64,000 nucleotides of DNA from Hymenobacter wooponensis (GTDB lineage Bacteria; Bacteroidota; Bacteroidia; Cytophagales; Hymenobacteraceae). Made by a program: the position numbers and the translations under genes. Below are positions 41,646 through 50,149 of this stretch, piece by piece; position 1 is the stretch's first letter, and every line of letters begins with the position of its first letter. The notes under the pieces were generated by a model that was given only the letters and a program-made list of their open reading frames with translations, was not told where the DNA came from and ran no database searches. The stretch lies in assembly GCF_004745865.1 (NCBI RefSeq), contig NZ_SRKZ01000003.1, forward strand, positions 186,001 through 250,000. The letters run 5' to 3'.

Positions 41646-42455
41646 CTAGCCGGGCAAACCCGGCAAGCTCTTGCTACGCGCAAAAGCCAGCAAGGCCGGA
41701 TCAAGCTGCAGCCACTCCGACTGGTAGGCCACACTGGCTGGTCCGTTAGCGAATACCACTGAGCCTGATTTGATAACCTTGATGATGGCACTGCTCTGGG
41801 CCATGGGAAGCGCCGGACACCCTTGGCTTCGCCCAAGGCGGCCGTGCTGGCGAACAAACTCCTCGCTTACATAGTCGGCGCCGTGCACCACTACTGCTCG
41901 GCTGGCGGCGTTAGTGTTATAGCCCGCATCTACCCCGTTTAGCTTTAAGGACAGGCCGTGTTTGCCCTGGTATGTATTGCCAGTCAGATAAAAGCCCAGG
42001 CTACTTTTTTCGGAGCCTTCTTGGTTGGAAAAGCTTTTCGCCCACTGCTCACCCGTATTCTTGCCATGCGCCACCAGCGTATGAAACACTACTCTCGATT
42101 GGGCTACGTTGATCACCCACAGGCGCTTCTGACTGCTGGCACGGCTGAAGTCAATAATTGTCAGCAACGGCTCCGTAGTTTTGAGAGCTCCGCGCTGCTG
42201 TAGATTATAGTAGCCAATCAGCGCTTTACGGTATACAGGTACTGACAAACCGGTATTTACGAGGCCTGCTTGCACGTAAGTGCGCGTAACGTGCTGTTCA
42301 AAAGCAGCAGTATAAGTCGTTCGAAGCACCTCATTGAGTACTGGCTTTGGGCCTACATTAGCGCGCGAGTGAGGCGCCGGAGCAGCCCCAGCCGAGGAAA
42401 ATAAGGTGAAGAAGGTCAGCAGTAGTCCGGCAGTAGCAGTCGGCGCGTAAGTCAT
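41646..42455 (-). CDS. Murein L,D-transpeptidase catalytic domain protein (YkuD_2)
   Basis: The 269-aa exported protein (signal peptide about 1-25, ending SAGAA) belongs to the YkuD_2 group of L,D-transpeptidase-like proteins, which form or trim peptide cross-links in peptidoglycan. The active-site Cys213 lies in GRLGRSQGCPALP, with His in VVVHGADYV upstream. The middle segment RLWVINVAQSRVVFHTLVAH is the usual strand pair. The protein is periplasmic. Its stop codon is within a CTAGGCC-rich stretch. Confidence 0.92.
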   Translation of the reverse strand: MTYAPTATAGLLLTFFTLFSSAGAAPAPHSRANVGPKPVLNEVLRTTYTAAFEQHVTRTYVQAGLVNTGLSVPVYRKALIGYYNLQQRGALKTTEPLLTIIDFSRASSQKRLWVINVAQSRVVFHTLVAHGKNTGEQWAKSFSNQEGSEKSSLGFYLTGNTYQGKHGLSLKLNGVDAGYNTNAASRAVVVHGADYVSEEFVRQHGRLGRSQGCPALPMAQSSAIIKVIKSGSVVFANGPASVAYQSEWLQLDPALLAFARSKSLPGLPG

Positions 42456-42596
42456 CTTTAAACTTCTCTATGCAAGCGAAAAACAGTACCCGTCAGATTC
42501 GGCCATAACGGCACGTTGTCAAAAATAGTACTTTCGCCCCAACTAACCATGTTCTTTTCAACCACTTGACAAGAACGTTGGTCTATTCTTCAGCTT

Positions 42597-42989
42597 ATGA
42601 TTACTCGTTCTGCCCTTCTCGTTCTGCTAACTGGCCTACTGCTGAGTGGCTGCGGCCACTCTCTACCTGACTTTCCAGATTTCGATAGTAACACGTGGCG
42701 GCATGACCCCTATGGCTGCGAAAACAAACGCCAAGCCCTGCTTCCCATCTTAGAAAAGCACCGTGATGAGCTATTTGGCGCGCGCATAAGTGCCATTGAT
42801 GATCTGCTAGGCCACCCCGATGAAGAAGAACTCAGTGAGCAAAGTGAAAAGGTGTACTTGTATTACATCACCAAAGGGCCCCAGTGTGTAACGGGGCACC
42901 CGCGGGCAAATGGTCCTCGCCTCATTTTGCGGTTTGGTGCCACCGGTGCCCTTACCGAGGCGCTGTTTCCCATTGTAACCCCTCGGTAG
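42597..42989 (+). CDS. Small hypothetical lipoprotein
   Basis: The 130-aa protein has a signal peptide with the lipobox LLSGC (Cys19). The mature part is unrecognised. It has a Cys-rich pattern (CENKR, QCVTG), an acidic helix (IDDLLGHPDEEELSEQSEKV) and a C-terminal strand pair. The acidic helix followed by YLYYITKGP recalls the small SmpA/BamE-like fold, but this is only a resemblance. It is followed by a 21-bp palindrome. Confidence 0.6.
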   Translation: MITRSALLVLLTGLLLSGCGHSLPDFPDFDSNTWRHDPYGCENKRQALLPILEKHRDELFGARISAIDDLLGHPDEEELSEQSEKVYLYYITKGPQCVTGHPRANGPRLILRFGATGALTEALFPIVTPR

Positions 42990-43014
42990 AGCCTAACTTC
43001 TCTGACCACAGGCT

Positions 43015-43065
43015 AACGCACAGAAAAGCCGCTCCGGATAATCTGGAGCGGCTTTTCTGTGCGTT
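43015..43065. terminator. Perfect 21-bp inverted repeat between convergent genes
   Basis: Arms 43015-43035 and 43045-43065 pair perfectly with a 9-nt loop. There is no T-run, so the evidence for termination is the position between convergent genes. Confidence 0.7.
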
Positions 43066-43080
43066 GGTATAGCGGGAAGG

Positions 43081-43485
43081 TTATCCTATTCCGCCTTCAT
43101 TATTAACCGGAGTTTCAGGAGTTTCGTCTTGCTTGCGGTCAGCATGGTAGATGCTCAGCTGTGACGGAGTCAGAATACGGCTGCACTCAGCCTCAAACTG
43201 CGACTCCAACTCAATCAGCTTAGCATCGCGCATGGCAGCATCATCCTTGTACTGCCACTGAATCTCTTCGAGGCGAGCCAGCTTGATTTTGTTGATGGCG
43301 CGCAGCCGGATGTACTGGCCTTCATTCAAGCGCAGCTGGTTGCTGATTTGGCGAGTCACTTCATCAACGCGAGTAGCTGAGGGAGCGTCGGAGCCTGGCA
43401 GCTCCGCATGACGCTCCTTCATCTGTGCGTTGGCAGAAGTAGCCAGAGTTGCAACCATGAATAGAGTAGCGAGTAGAAATTTCAT
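43081..43485 (-). CDS. Small exported helical protein of the EGQY family, member 1
   Basis: The 134-aa protein begins with the signal peptide MKFLLATLFMVATLATSANA. The mature part is helical, with the core TRQISNQLRLNEGQYIRLRA (about 46-65) and ILTPSQLSIYHADRKQDE near the end. The same core is found in the two tandem genes at 58310 and 58788. The layout resembles small periplasmic LTxxQ-type proteins such as Spy and CpxP, but similarity is only general. I chose the ATG at 43485 because it starts the signal peptide. Function unknown. Confidence 0.7.
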   Translation of the reverse strand: MKFLLATLFMVATLATSANAQMKERHAELPGSDAPSATRVDEVTRQISNQLRLNEGQYIRLRAINKIKLARLEEIQWQYKDDAAMRDAKLIELESQFEAECSRILTPSQLSIYHADRKQDETPETPVNNEGGIG

Positions 43486-43675
43486 ATCAGAAGCAGAAGG
43501 AGCCAAAGAGGTAAAAAGTGGGTTATTGGCGTTAACAAGTAGAAGTAACAGAAGATTCCATTGTTGAGCTGCCGTATTTAATTCAAAATTATATGCAATA
43601 AAGTATATAAGCAAGATGCCGAACAGAAATATTATATGTTTTTATGGAAATATTCATCTTTTCGATAGTTCGGCA

Positions 43676-43711
43676 AAAGAAAAAGCCACTCCTCAATTGA
43701 GGTGTGGCTTT
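43676..43711 (-). terminator. Terminator of the DUF4199-like gene
   Basis: AAAGCCAC-CCTCAATTGAGG-GTGGCTTT forms the stem, and the minus strand continues into T residues. Confidence 0.8.
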
Positions 43712-43730
43712 ACAACTAAGACTGGAGCTT

Positions 43731-44204
43731 TTACTCAATACCAGTAATAGGCTTATGATCAGGGCTCTTATAATACTGCATGGCTACTAGGGAAATGATG
43801 ACCCCAGCCAATGAACCTTGCAGGAGAATAGCTAGGAAGGCAATGGTCACTGAAAGATCAAAGCCAAACAAATCCTTGGCCCGAATGCCATCCATGATAT
43901 GCTTGTTTAGCACACCAGCATACAGAATAAAGAAGAAGGCAAAAGCCAGCGAGGCAACCATAGCGGTAATGATGCCTGTACCAAACCCATGCAGGTAAGG
44001 CATACGGTCTTGGCGGTAGCGTTTGTAGTTGGCAATAGCCACACATACCCCAATGGCGAGAATTACTGCGTTGAGAAAGCTGAATTCGATCCGGTCGGTG
44101 AGGTTAAGTAAAGAAGCTACTATAAAGTAGATGACCATACCAACGGCGGTAAACAGGCCATAACGAATGCCGTTAGTTTCGGGCGTAAGACGAGCGTCAG
44201 CCAT
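43731..44204 (-). CDS. DUF4199-like four-helix membrane protein
   Basis: The 157-aa protein has four hydrophobic helices (about 14-36, 42-62, 75-100 and 120-145), with a basic segment after the second (NYKRYRQDRM) and a Gly-rich turn (LHGFGTGIITAMVASLAFAF). This is the layout of DUF4199 proteins in Bacteroidota. It has no recognisable active site. The gene has its own terminator and is divergent from the ABC-F gene. Confidence 0.7.
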   Translation of the reverse strand: MADARLTPETNGIRYGLFTAVGMVIYFIVASLLNLTDRIEFSFLNAVILAIGVCVAIANYKRYRQDRMPYLHGFGTGIITAMVASLAFAFFFILYAGVLNKHIMDGIRAKDLFGFDLSVTIAFLAILLQGSLAGVIISLVAMQYYKSPDHKPITGIE

Positions 44205-44513
44205 AGGTTGAAGACAATTGTGAAGGTGATTAATGAGAAGAAGGGACAGCTATAACGGAACTACCGCCCCATAAGAAAATGTTGCTTTCCCAACGGCGAC
44301 AGTGGCTTAGCCAACTCCTTTTATCTATACCGTATTGGCGAGCAAGGGGTTGTATTCTGAAAGCATTTTTTCTGAGTTTACGGTCTCATTTGTTGGCATT
44401 TATAGGCCTAGCGCGATATGGCCGGAGCATTTTGCGTACTTTTGCGCGCCGCAATACCAAGGCCCAGGCCTTGATAAAAGCTCCACTTAAGAGTTTCTCC
44501 GCATCTTTTTGAT
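44205..44513. other. Intergenic region with promoter of the ABC-F gene
   Basis: About 310 bp lie between divergent genes. The only clear signal is the promoter element at 44437-44444. A 77-codon frame that ends right before the ABC-F start looks spurious. Confidence 0.5.
44437..44444 (+). promoter_or_regulatory. -7 promoter element of the ABC-F gene
   Basis: TACTTTTG matches TAnnTTTG exactly, followed by CGCGCC. It lies 70 bp before the ATG at 44514. A -33 TTG is not obvious. Confidence 0.55.
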
Positions 44514-46136
44514 ATGATCAGCACCTCCAACGTAAGTCTGCGCTACGGAAAGCGCGTATTGTTCGAAGACGTTACCATCAAGTTTATGCCCGGCAACGTG
44601 TATGGCCTCATCGGGGCCAACGGAGCTGGCAAATCAACTTTTCTGAAGATCCTTTCCGGTGAGATTGAGCCAAACACGGGCTCAGTGGATATGCCTAAGG
44701 GTGCACGCCTCTCTGTTCTTAAGCAGGATCAGTTTGCGGCCGATGCTTTTCCAGTTCTCCAGACGGTTATCATGGGCCACACCCGCCTGTGGCAGGTAAT
44801 GGAAGAGAAGGATGCTATCTATGCCAAAGCTGATTTCACAGATGCCGATGGTGAGCGGGCCGCAGAGCTGGAAGGCGAGTTTGCTGATCTGGAAGGTTGG
44901 AATGCGGAGTACGAAGCCGCTGAACTCCTCTCTGGCCTAGGCATCTCCGAAGACAAGCACCATACCCTGATGGGTGACTTAGGTACTTCCGATAAAGTAC
45001 GGGTTCTGCTGGCACAGGCGCTATTCGGCAACCCCGATGTGCTGCTGCTTGACGAACCAACCAACGGCCTCGATGCCGAAACCGTCCTGTGGCTGGAGAA
45101 CTTCCTCGACTCCTTCCAGAACACTGTTATCGTGGTAAGCCACGACCGCCACTTCTTGGATGCGGTGTGTAACTACATGGCCGACCTCGACTTCTCGAAA
45201 ATTACCATGTACCCTGGTAACTACTCGTTCTGGTACGAGTCGTCGCAGCTGGCCCTGCGTCAGCGCCAGGAGGTAAACAAGAAGACCGAGGACAAGCGCA
45301 AAGAACTGGAAGAGTTTGTGCGCCGCTTCTCTGCTAACGCCTCGAAAAGCAAGCAGGCTACTTCTCGTCAGAAGCTGCTTCAGAAGCTCACGCTGGAAGA
45401 AATCAAGCCTAGCTCGCGCAAATACCCCTACATCGCGTTCAAACCCGAGCGTGAGGCCGGCAATCAGCTCCTGTCAGTAGAAAATCTGAGCAAATCGGTT
45501 GATGGGCAAGTGGTGTTCCGCAACGTGTCCTTCTCTCTCGACAAGAAAGACAAGGTGGCCATCATTGGCCGCGACGACCGGGCGGCCTCCCTCCTCTTCG
45601 ACATTCTCTTCAACGAGACCAAAGCTGACTCCGGTGATTTTAAGTGGGGCACCACTATCACCCCTAGCTATTTCCCTAAAGAGAATACGGAGTTCTTTAA
45701 CACAGACCTCAACCTAGTTGACTGGCTGCGTCAGTACAGCACGGAGAAAGATGAATCGTTCATCCGGGGGTTCCTGGGTCGGATGCTGTTCTCGGGCGAA
45801 GAGTCGCAGAAAAAATCGAACGTGCTCAGCGGGGGCGAGAAAGTGCGCTGCATGCTCTCCAAGATGATGATGGAAAGCGGCAACGTCCTCGTCCTCGACG
45901 ACCCGACTAACCACTTGGACCTAGAAAGCATTACGGCGCTGGATAACTCCCTGCGCGACTTCAACGGCACGCTGCTGTTTGCTTCGCACGACTTGCAGGT
46001 TATCCAGAGCGTAGCCAACCGCATCATTGAGCTGACCCCGGACGGCATCATCGACCGCCGGATGAGCTACGAAGAATACCTAGCCGACGAGAACATTAAA
46101 GCGCAGCGGCAGCGCATGTACCAACTTGTGTCATAG
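44514..46136 (+). CDS. ABC-F family ATPase (YbiT-like), second nucleotide site degenerate
   Basis: ABC-F proteins bind the ribosome and help it restart or resist antibiotics. The 540-aa protein has two ABC domains. Domain 1 has an intact Walker A (GANGAGKS, 34-41) and Walker B (LLLDEPTNGLD), but a divergent signature (LMGDLGTSDKVRVLL), as in YbiT. Domain 2 has an intact signature (LSGGEKVR, 438-445), but its Walker A reads GRDDRAASLL (352-361), lacking the invariant Lys, and Walker B is LDDPTNHLD with Asp in place of Glu. The ribosome-linker segment (RRFSANASKSKQATSRQK) is present. The outer membrane protein gene starts 18 bp downstream, so they form an operon. Confidence 0.92.
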   Translation: MISTSNVSLRYGKRVLFEDVTIKFMPGNVYGLIGANGAGKSTFLKILSGEIEPNTGSVDMPKGARLSVLKQDQFAADAFPVLQTVIMGHTRLWQVMEEKDAIYAKADFTDADGERAAELEGEFADLEGWNAEYEAAELLSGLGISEDKHHTLMGDLGTSDKVRVLLAQALFGNPDVLLLDEPTNGLDAETVLWLENFLDSFQNTVIVVSHDRHFLDAVCNYMADLDFSKITMYPGNYSFWYESSQLALRQRQEVNKKTEDKRKELEEFVRRFSANASKSKQATSRQKLLQKLTLEEIKPSSRKYPYIAFKPEREAGNQLLSVENLSKSVDGQVVFRNVSFSLDKKDKVAIIGRDDRAASLLFDILFNETKADSGDFKWGTTITPSYFPKENTEFFNTDLNLVDWLRQYSTEKDESFIRGFLGRMLFSGEESQKKSNVLSGGEKVRCMLSKMMMESGNVLVLDDPTNHLDLESITALDNSLRDFNGTLLFASHDLQVIQSVANRIIELTPDGIIDRRMSYEEYLADENIKAQRQRMYQLVS

Positions 46137-46154
46137 ACACGTTTTAGCGGGGAT

Positions 46155-46970
46155 ATGAAACGACTTCTGTTACTTCTTAGCTTTGGCGGAGCTGGCTTAT
46201 TGCTGGCTCCTGCCGCCCAGGCTCAGCGCACCGATAGCACGGGTGTAAAGCCTCAACTTAATACCGCACCGCCGGGCTCTGCCCCGCGTCCGGCGCAGCC
46301 GGTATATACTACTCCTCAACCCACGGTTCCGGTCCCCCCGCCAGTAGAGGCTCCACCGCCTTCCAACCAGCAGTACGACCCTAACCGGCCATCAGGCCTA
46401 GACTTCCCCAACCGGCCTGGGGTAGCGGCGCCACCGCCACCGGTACGCAAGTACTTTATCTACTCCAACTTTGGCTTGGGCTACACCAGCTCCTACGGTT
46501 ACGGCGTATTCAATGCTAGCATTGCGCCAGCAGTGGGCTATCAGGTTACTGATCGGTTTGCTTTCGGACCGGGGTTCAGCTATATCTATAGCAACTACTC
46601 CTTTCCAAATTCACTTCGGCAGTTTGGGTATCCCTCTAGCTTAGGCCTGAACAGCTTCGGGTTGAAGGCGTTTGCGCAGTATCGGGTGATTGATCAGTTC
46701 TTCATCCACGCTGAATACGAAGTAACCAATGCCCAGGCTTTAGCGGAACGCGCCATTGGGCCGCAGCAAGTAGAGCTGATAAAGGTTAAGCAGACCTATT
46801 ACACCCCATTGGCGGGTGTAGGTTACCGTCAGCAATTGGGTGAACGAGTGGCCGCCGACATTTTGCTCCTGTATAATTTCAACAACGGCATTGATAACTA
46901 CGGCAACCGTACTTCACCCTACGGACAGCCTGAGATTCGCTTCAACTTCCTGTACCGGTTCGGCCACTAG
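46155..46970 (+). CDS. Outer membrane beta-barrel protein with Pro-rich N-terminus
   Basis: The 271-aa protein has a signal peptide (about 1-23, ending AQAQ), then a Pro/Val-rich linker of 70 residues (APRPAQPVYTTPQPTVPVPP and on) and a barrel region from about 95, rich in alternating aromatic strands (YFIYSNFGLGYTSSYGYGVF, FAFGPGFSYIYSNYS, FNFLYRFGH). It ends with Phe near the C-terminus as expected of outer membrane barrels. It is co-transcribed with the ABC-F gene, though no functional link is evident. The start is the ATG at 46155. Confidence 0.82.
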   Translation: MKRLLLLLSFGGAGLLLAPAAQAQRTDSTGVKPQLNTAPPGSAPRPAQPVYTTPQPTVPVPPPVEAPPPSNQQYDPNRPSGLDFPNRPGVAAPPPPVRKYFIYSNFGLGYTSSYGYGVFNASIAPAVGYQVTDRFAFGPGFSYIYSNYSFPNSLRQFGYPSSLGLNSFGLKAFAQYRVIDQFFIHAEYEVTNAQALAERAIGPQQVELIKVKQTYYTPLAGVGYRQQLGERVAADILLLYNFNNGIDNYGNRTSPYGQPEIRFNFLYRFGH

Positions 46971-46981
46971 GCCTACCTTAA

Positions 46982-47025
46982 ACACAAAAAAGCCTTCCTC
47001 AAATTGAGGAAGGCTTTTTTGTGTT
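46982..47025. terminator. Terminator after the outer membrane protein gene
   Basis: ACACAAAAAAGCCTTCCTC and GAGGAAGGCTTTTTTGTGT pair around AAATT, with T or A runs on both sides, so it can work in both directions. Confidence 0.9.
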
Positions 47026-47069
47026 TTATCGGATCTGGCAATCAATCTACTACCAGGAGGTTTAATTGG

Positions 47070-47240
47070 TTAGGCTACTCGCCCACCACGAATAACTCGT
47101 AGTAGAATGGCGATAATAGCAATCACCAACAGAATGTGGATCAGGCCATTACCTTGGATGCCGGTTCCTAAAACACCGAAGAAACCAAGAGCCCAGATGA
47201 GAATGAGAATGACAGCGATGATATACAGGAGATTTCCCAT
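47070..47240 (-). CDS. lmo0937-type small membrane protein (DUF5670)
   Basis: This 56-aa frame runs from the ATG at 47240 to TAA at 47070. It encodes MGNLLYIIAVILILIWALGF followed by a Gly turn (FGVLGTGIQGNG), a second hydrophobic helix (LIHILLVIAIIAILLRVI) and the basic end RGGRVA. This is the pattern of the lmo0937/DUF5670 small membrane proteins, which are very common in Bacteroidota. Function is unknown; members are often linked to stress. It is convergent with the outer membrane protein gene. Confidence 0.85.
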   Translation of the reverse strand: MGNLLYIIAVILILIWALGFFGVLGTGIQGNGLIHILLVIAIIAILLRVIRGGRVA

Positions 47241-47584
47241 GATGATTGTAATGTGTGGTTGGAGAGAGAGAATGTTGGGTATTCAGTGACCTCTTTATAA
47301 ATCAATCCGGAGACTGGGTTTGGAAAGGAAGGCCATTTGCGGATTTGTACGCTGGTATATAGAAAAGGATATTATTCGATGAAAAAAATATCTAGAAATG
47401 GTACTAAAAACCATCTCAACGCTGCAAAAAAGCCCCTTTTCACATTTTCCCATCATGAAAAAAAACTTACTATAGGCGCTTCTGGAAGCAACAGGCAACA
47501 TTTCACTGGCTAGTTTTGCTGTAGCTTTAACCTCTTCTAGTAGGCTTACCCCCCTACTTTCTCCCACCCCATTACCACCCCTTT
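47241..47584. other. 344-bp intergenic region, nothing recognised
   Basis: The region upstream of the small membrane protein gene and the dehydrogenase gene is AT-rich in its middle. A 90-codon frame on the minus strand looks spurious. I see no exact promoter motif. Confidence 0.45.
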
Positions 47585-48475
47585 ATGATGAATGTAGCCG
47601 TAATCGGTTCCGGCACCATGGGCAATGGCATTGCGCACGTCTTTGCTCAACATGGTTTTTCTGTTGCCCTTATTGACATCAACCAAGCGGCGCTTGACAA
47701 AGCGCTAGCTACCATAGGCAAAAACCTAGATCGGCAGATAGCGAAAGGCACTCTCTCTGACGCAGAGAAAACCGACACCTTGGGCAGGCTCACTACCTAC
47801 ACTAGTGTGGCCGAAGGCGTAAAAAGTGCTGACTTGGTAGTAGAAGCCGCCACCGAGAACGTAGAGCTAAAGCTGAATATATTTCGGGAGCTTGACCAGC
47901 ACGCCCCTGCCCAAGCCATTCTCGCTTCCAATACCTCCTCTATCTCTATCACGAAGATTGCTGCCGTCACCCAGCGGCCGAGCCAGGTGATTGGCATGCA
48001 CTTCATGAACCCCGTGCCGGTAATGAAGCTGGTAGAGGTAATTAGGGGCTACGCTACTTCTGATGAAGTAACGCAGCGCGTGATGGAGCTCTCACGGCAA
48101 CTGGGCAAAACACCTACTGAGGTAAATGACTACCCCGGCTTCGTAGCCAACCGCATCCTGATGCCGATGATCAACGAGGCTATCTACTCTCTATATGAGG
48201 GCGTGGCCGGCGTAGAAGAGATTGACACGGTAATGAAGCTAGGCATGGCGCACCCTATGGGCCCGCTCCAACTCGCCGACTTTATTGGGTTGGACGTGTG
48301 CCTAGCTATTCTGCGCGTGCTGCATGAAGGCTTAGGCAACCAGAAGTACGCCCCCTGCCCGCTGCTAGTAAATATGGTGACGGCTGGCCGCTTAGGCGTG
48401 AAGTCTGGCGAAGGGTTCTACTCCTGGGGGAACGGCTCCAAGGACCTCGTGCTAGCTGAGCGGTTCCGCAAGTAA
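47585..48475 (+). CDS. 3-hydroxyacyl-CoA (3-hydroxybutyryl-CoA) dehydrogenase
   Basis: This NAD(P)-dependent enzyme oxidises 3-hydroxyacyl-CoA to 3-ketoacyl-CoA, or reverses that step. The 296-aa protein has the nucleotide fold GSGTMGNGIAHVFAQHG at the N-terminus, the motif SNTSSISITKIAAVTQRP near 120, the catalytic His in HFMNPVPVMKLVEVI near 140 and the C-terminal helical domain (NDYPGFVANRILMPMINEAI, then GMAHPMGPLQLADFIGLDVC). The length fits stand-alone dehydrogenases of the HBD type. Two adjacent ATG codons start it (47585 and 47588). It stands alone. Confidence 0.92.
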   Translation: MMNVAVIGSGTMGNGIAHVFAQHGFSVALIDINQAALDKALATIGKNLDRQIAKGTLSDAEKTDTLGRLTTYTSVAEGVKSADLVVEAATENVELKLNIFRELDQHAPAQAILASNTSSISITKIAAVTQRPSQVIGMHFMNPVPVMKLVEVIRGYATSDEVTQRVMELSRQLGKTPTEVNDYPGFVANRILMPMINEAIYSLYEGVAGVEEIDTVMKLGMAHPMGPLQLADFIGLDVCLAILRVLHEGLGNQKYAPCPLLVNMVTAGRLGVKSGEGFYSWGNGSKDLVLAERFRK

Positions 48476-48494
48476 GCTTCCCACTTAGTACTAC

Positions 48495-48526
48495 AAAGGC
48501 CTTCCGATAGCTATCGGGAGGCCTCT
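48495..48526 (+). terminator. Hairpin after the dehydrogenase gene
   Basis: AAAGGCCTTCCGATAG and CTATCGGGAGGCCT form a stem with almost no loop. There is no T-run, so termination is likely but not certain. Confidence 0.6.
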
Positions 48527-48687
48527 GTGGCTTTATAGGTATGGGGCCATGATAAACTTTTTCACCCCCAATTTCCTTATTAGCGTATGACCGTTGAGCT
48601 GCCGTGGCTCCCTTTGCCGGCGGCAGCGACTTGGCTGCCTGGTCTACGGGCTAAGCTCATCAGTATCACCTCAGAATCTAGAAATAC

Positions 48688-49230
48688 ATGGAACAGGCAA
48701 CGTTTGGTGCTGGCTGCTTTTGGTGCGTAGAAGCAGTTTTTCAGAACCTCAATGGCGTAGAGAAAGTAGTGTCTGGCTACACGGGCGGCAAAATTGCCAA
48801 CCCTACTTATAAGGAAGTTTGCAGCGGCCTCACGGGTCATGCGGAGGTTATTCAGATTACGTACGACCCCAGCAAAATCACCTTCGAGGAATTGCTGGAA
48901 ATTTTCTGGAAAACCCACGATCCTACCACGCTCAACCGCCAAGGCGCCGATACCGGCACTCAGTACCGCTCAGCTATCTTCTACCATAACGAGGAGCAGC
49001 GGCAACTGGCAGAGGCCTACAAGCAAAAGCTTAATGAGGCGCACGCGTTTCCCAATCCCATCGTGACGGAAATTGTGCCACTGCCTACCTTCTACGTGGC
49101 CGAGAACTACCACCAGGATTATTTCAACCAGAACGGTCAGCAGCCTTACTGCCAGTTTGTGGTGAAGCCCAAAGTGGACAAAGTGCGCCAGGTATTTGGG
49201 CATAAGCTCAAGTCAGCGGCAGGCGTTTAA
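48688..49230 (+). CDS. msrA: Peptide methionine sulfoxide reductase MsrA
   Basis: MsrA repairs oxidised methionine (S-sulfoxide) in proteins. The 180-aa protein has the catalytic motif GCFWC at 9-13 (nucleophile Cys10), then GYTGGKIANPTYKEVCSGLTG and the conserved DPTTLNRQGADTGTQYRSAI. The EIVPLPTFYVAENYHQDYF block follows. There is no signal peptide, so it should be cytoplasmic. It starts at the ATG at 48688 and ends with a strong terminator. Confidence 0.97.
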   Translation: MEQATFGAGCFWCVEAVFQNLNGVEKVVSGYTGGKIANPTYKEVCSGLTGHAEVIQITYDPSKITFEELLEIFWKTHDPTTLNRQGADTGTQYRSAIFYHNEEQRQLAEAYKQKLNEAHAFPNPIVTEIVPLPTFYVAENYHQDYFNQNGQQPYCQFVVKPKVDKVRQVFGHKLKSAAGV

Positions 49231-49258
49231 CTCATCTGCTAGGCCACTATACTAAAGT

Positions 49259-49295
49259 AAAAGGCCGCCCCGACAGTGTCGGGGCGGCCTTTTTT
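49259..49295 (+). terminator. Terminator of msrA
   Basis: AAAAGGCCGCCCCGACA and TGTCGGGGCGGCCTTTT form a long perfect stem around a very short loop, followed by T residues. Confidence 0.95.
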
Positions 49296-49321
49296 GTGGT
49301 TTTGCAATAGGCCTGACTGGC

Positions 49322-50128
49322 CTAGCGTGTCACGCCTTGCTCAATCTGGAAAGGCCCATGCTCGCGGCCCAGCACGTAGTACAAGGCCAGCTTGTTGTAT
49401 AGCAACCGAATGTAGGGTTGCGGCTCGTTTATCTCCAGAATCTGGTTGTCCTTCACGGCAATGAAACCGGTTAGCTGTCCGGGATAAGCGCCATCCTCAC
49501 CCACCGCCGGGATAGGCTCAAACGGCGACACGTTAGTAACCGGAATATAGGCCAGTTTCGGCAGCTCGAACAAGGTTTTGTCGCCAATTGGGATGAAGCC
49601 TTTCACCGAGGAGTAGCGGTAGTTAGGGTTCCAGAGCCAGTGACCGTCGAAGATGTAGTACTCCTCAGTACCCAGGCGCAGGAACTCCCGCAGCTGAATA
49701 TTCACGCCGATGCGCCAGTTAGTGCGCTCCTGTAGGGCGTTCTGGATGACCGAGAGGCGCACGGGGTCGGGCGCATCGGAGAGCGGCTGGGTGAGACGGG
49801 CGTGCACGGCCAGTTCGCAGCCAGCGTAGAGGTTGATCAGGTGCTGGCGCCAGGCATTCACCGGACCCAGCTCGTAGGCCTCCTGCCGGGTCAGTTCGAA
49901 GAAATTGTAGGTATAAGGGCCAGCAATGGCTACGCCGTCGCGGCCGTTGGGCTCGGCCCACTCCACCAGAAAGCACGGACGGCTTTTGCCATCTACCCAG
50001 GGCAGCTCCCGGTTGAAGGCAACCCGCATCTGAATGGATTCTGGCTCGATTCCGAGCTCTTGGGCTACGTATTCGCGCACTTCATCGCGGGCCTGTGCCG
50101 CGGAAACAACTTGTGGGTGTTTGCTCAT
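49322..50128 (-). CDS. Hypothetical protein in operon with dapD
   Basis: The 268-aa protein is not one I recognise. It has no signal peptide or membrane helix. The N-terminal part is acidic and helical (AAQARDEVREYVAQELGIEP), a middle section carries several Trp/Tyr residues (WAEPNGRDGVAIAGPYTYNF, EEYYIFDGHWLWNPNYRYSS), and the C-terminal part contains FIPIGDKTLFELPKLAYIPV. It lies 21 bp downstream of dapD on the same strand, so the two are likely co-transcribed and may share a regulation. A role near diaminopimelate or lysine synthesis is only suggested by this position. Confidence 0.6.
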   Translation of the reverse strand: MSKHPQVVSAAQARDEVREYVAQELGIEPESIQMRVAFNRELPWVDGKSRPCFLVEWAEPNGRDGVAIAGPYTYNFFELTRQEAYELGPVNAWRQHLINLYAGCELAVHARLTQPLSDAPDPVRLSVIQNALQERTNWRIGVNIQLREFLRLGTEEYYIFDGHWLWNPNYRYSSVKGFIPIGDKTLFELPKLAYIPVTNVSPFEPIPAVGEDGAYPGQLTGFIAVKDNQILEINEPQPYIRLLYNKLALYYVLGREHGPFQIEQGVTR

Positions 50129-50149
50129 GAAAGAAGGTAATGGAGCGCG

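Noticed and set aside
44279-44512. 77-codon frame ending right before the ABC-F start
   Set aside because: It contains the ABC-F promoter element and has no recognisable protein features.
47295-47567. 90-codon frame on the minus strand
   Set aside because: No family likeness, no promoter, and unusual composition; likely chance.
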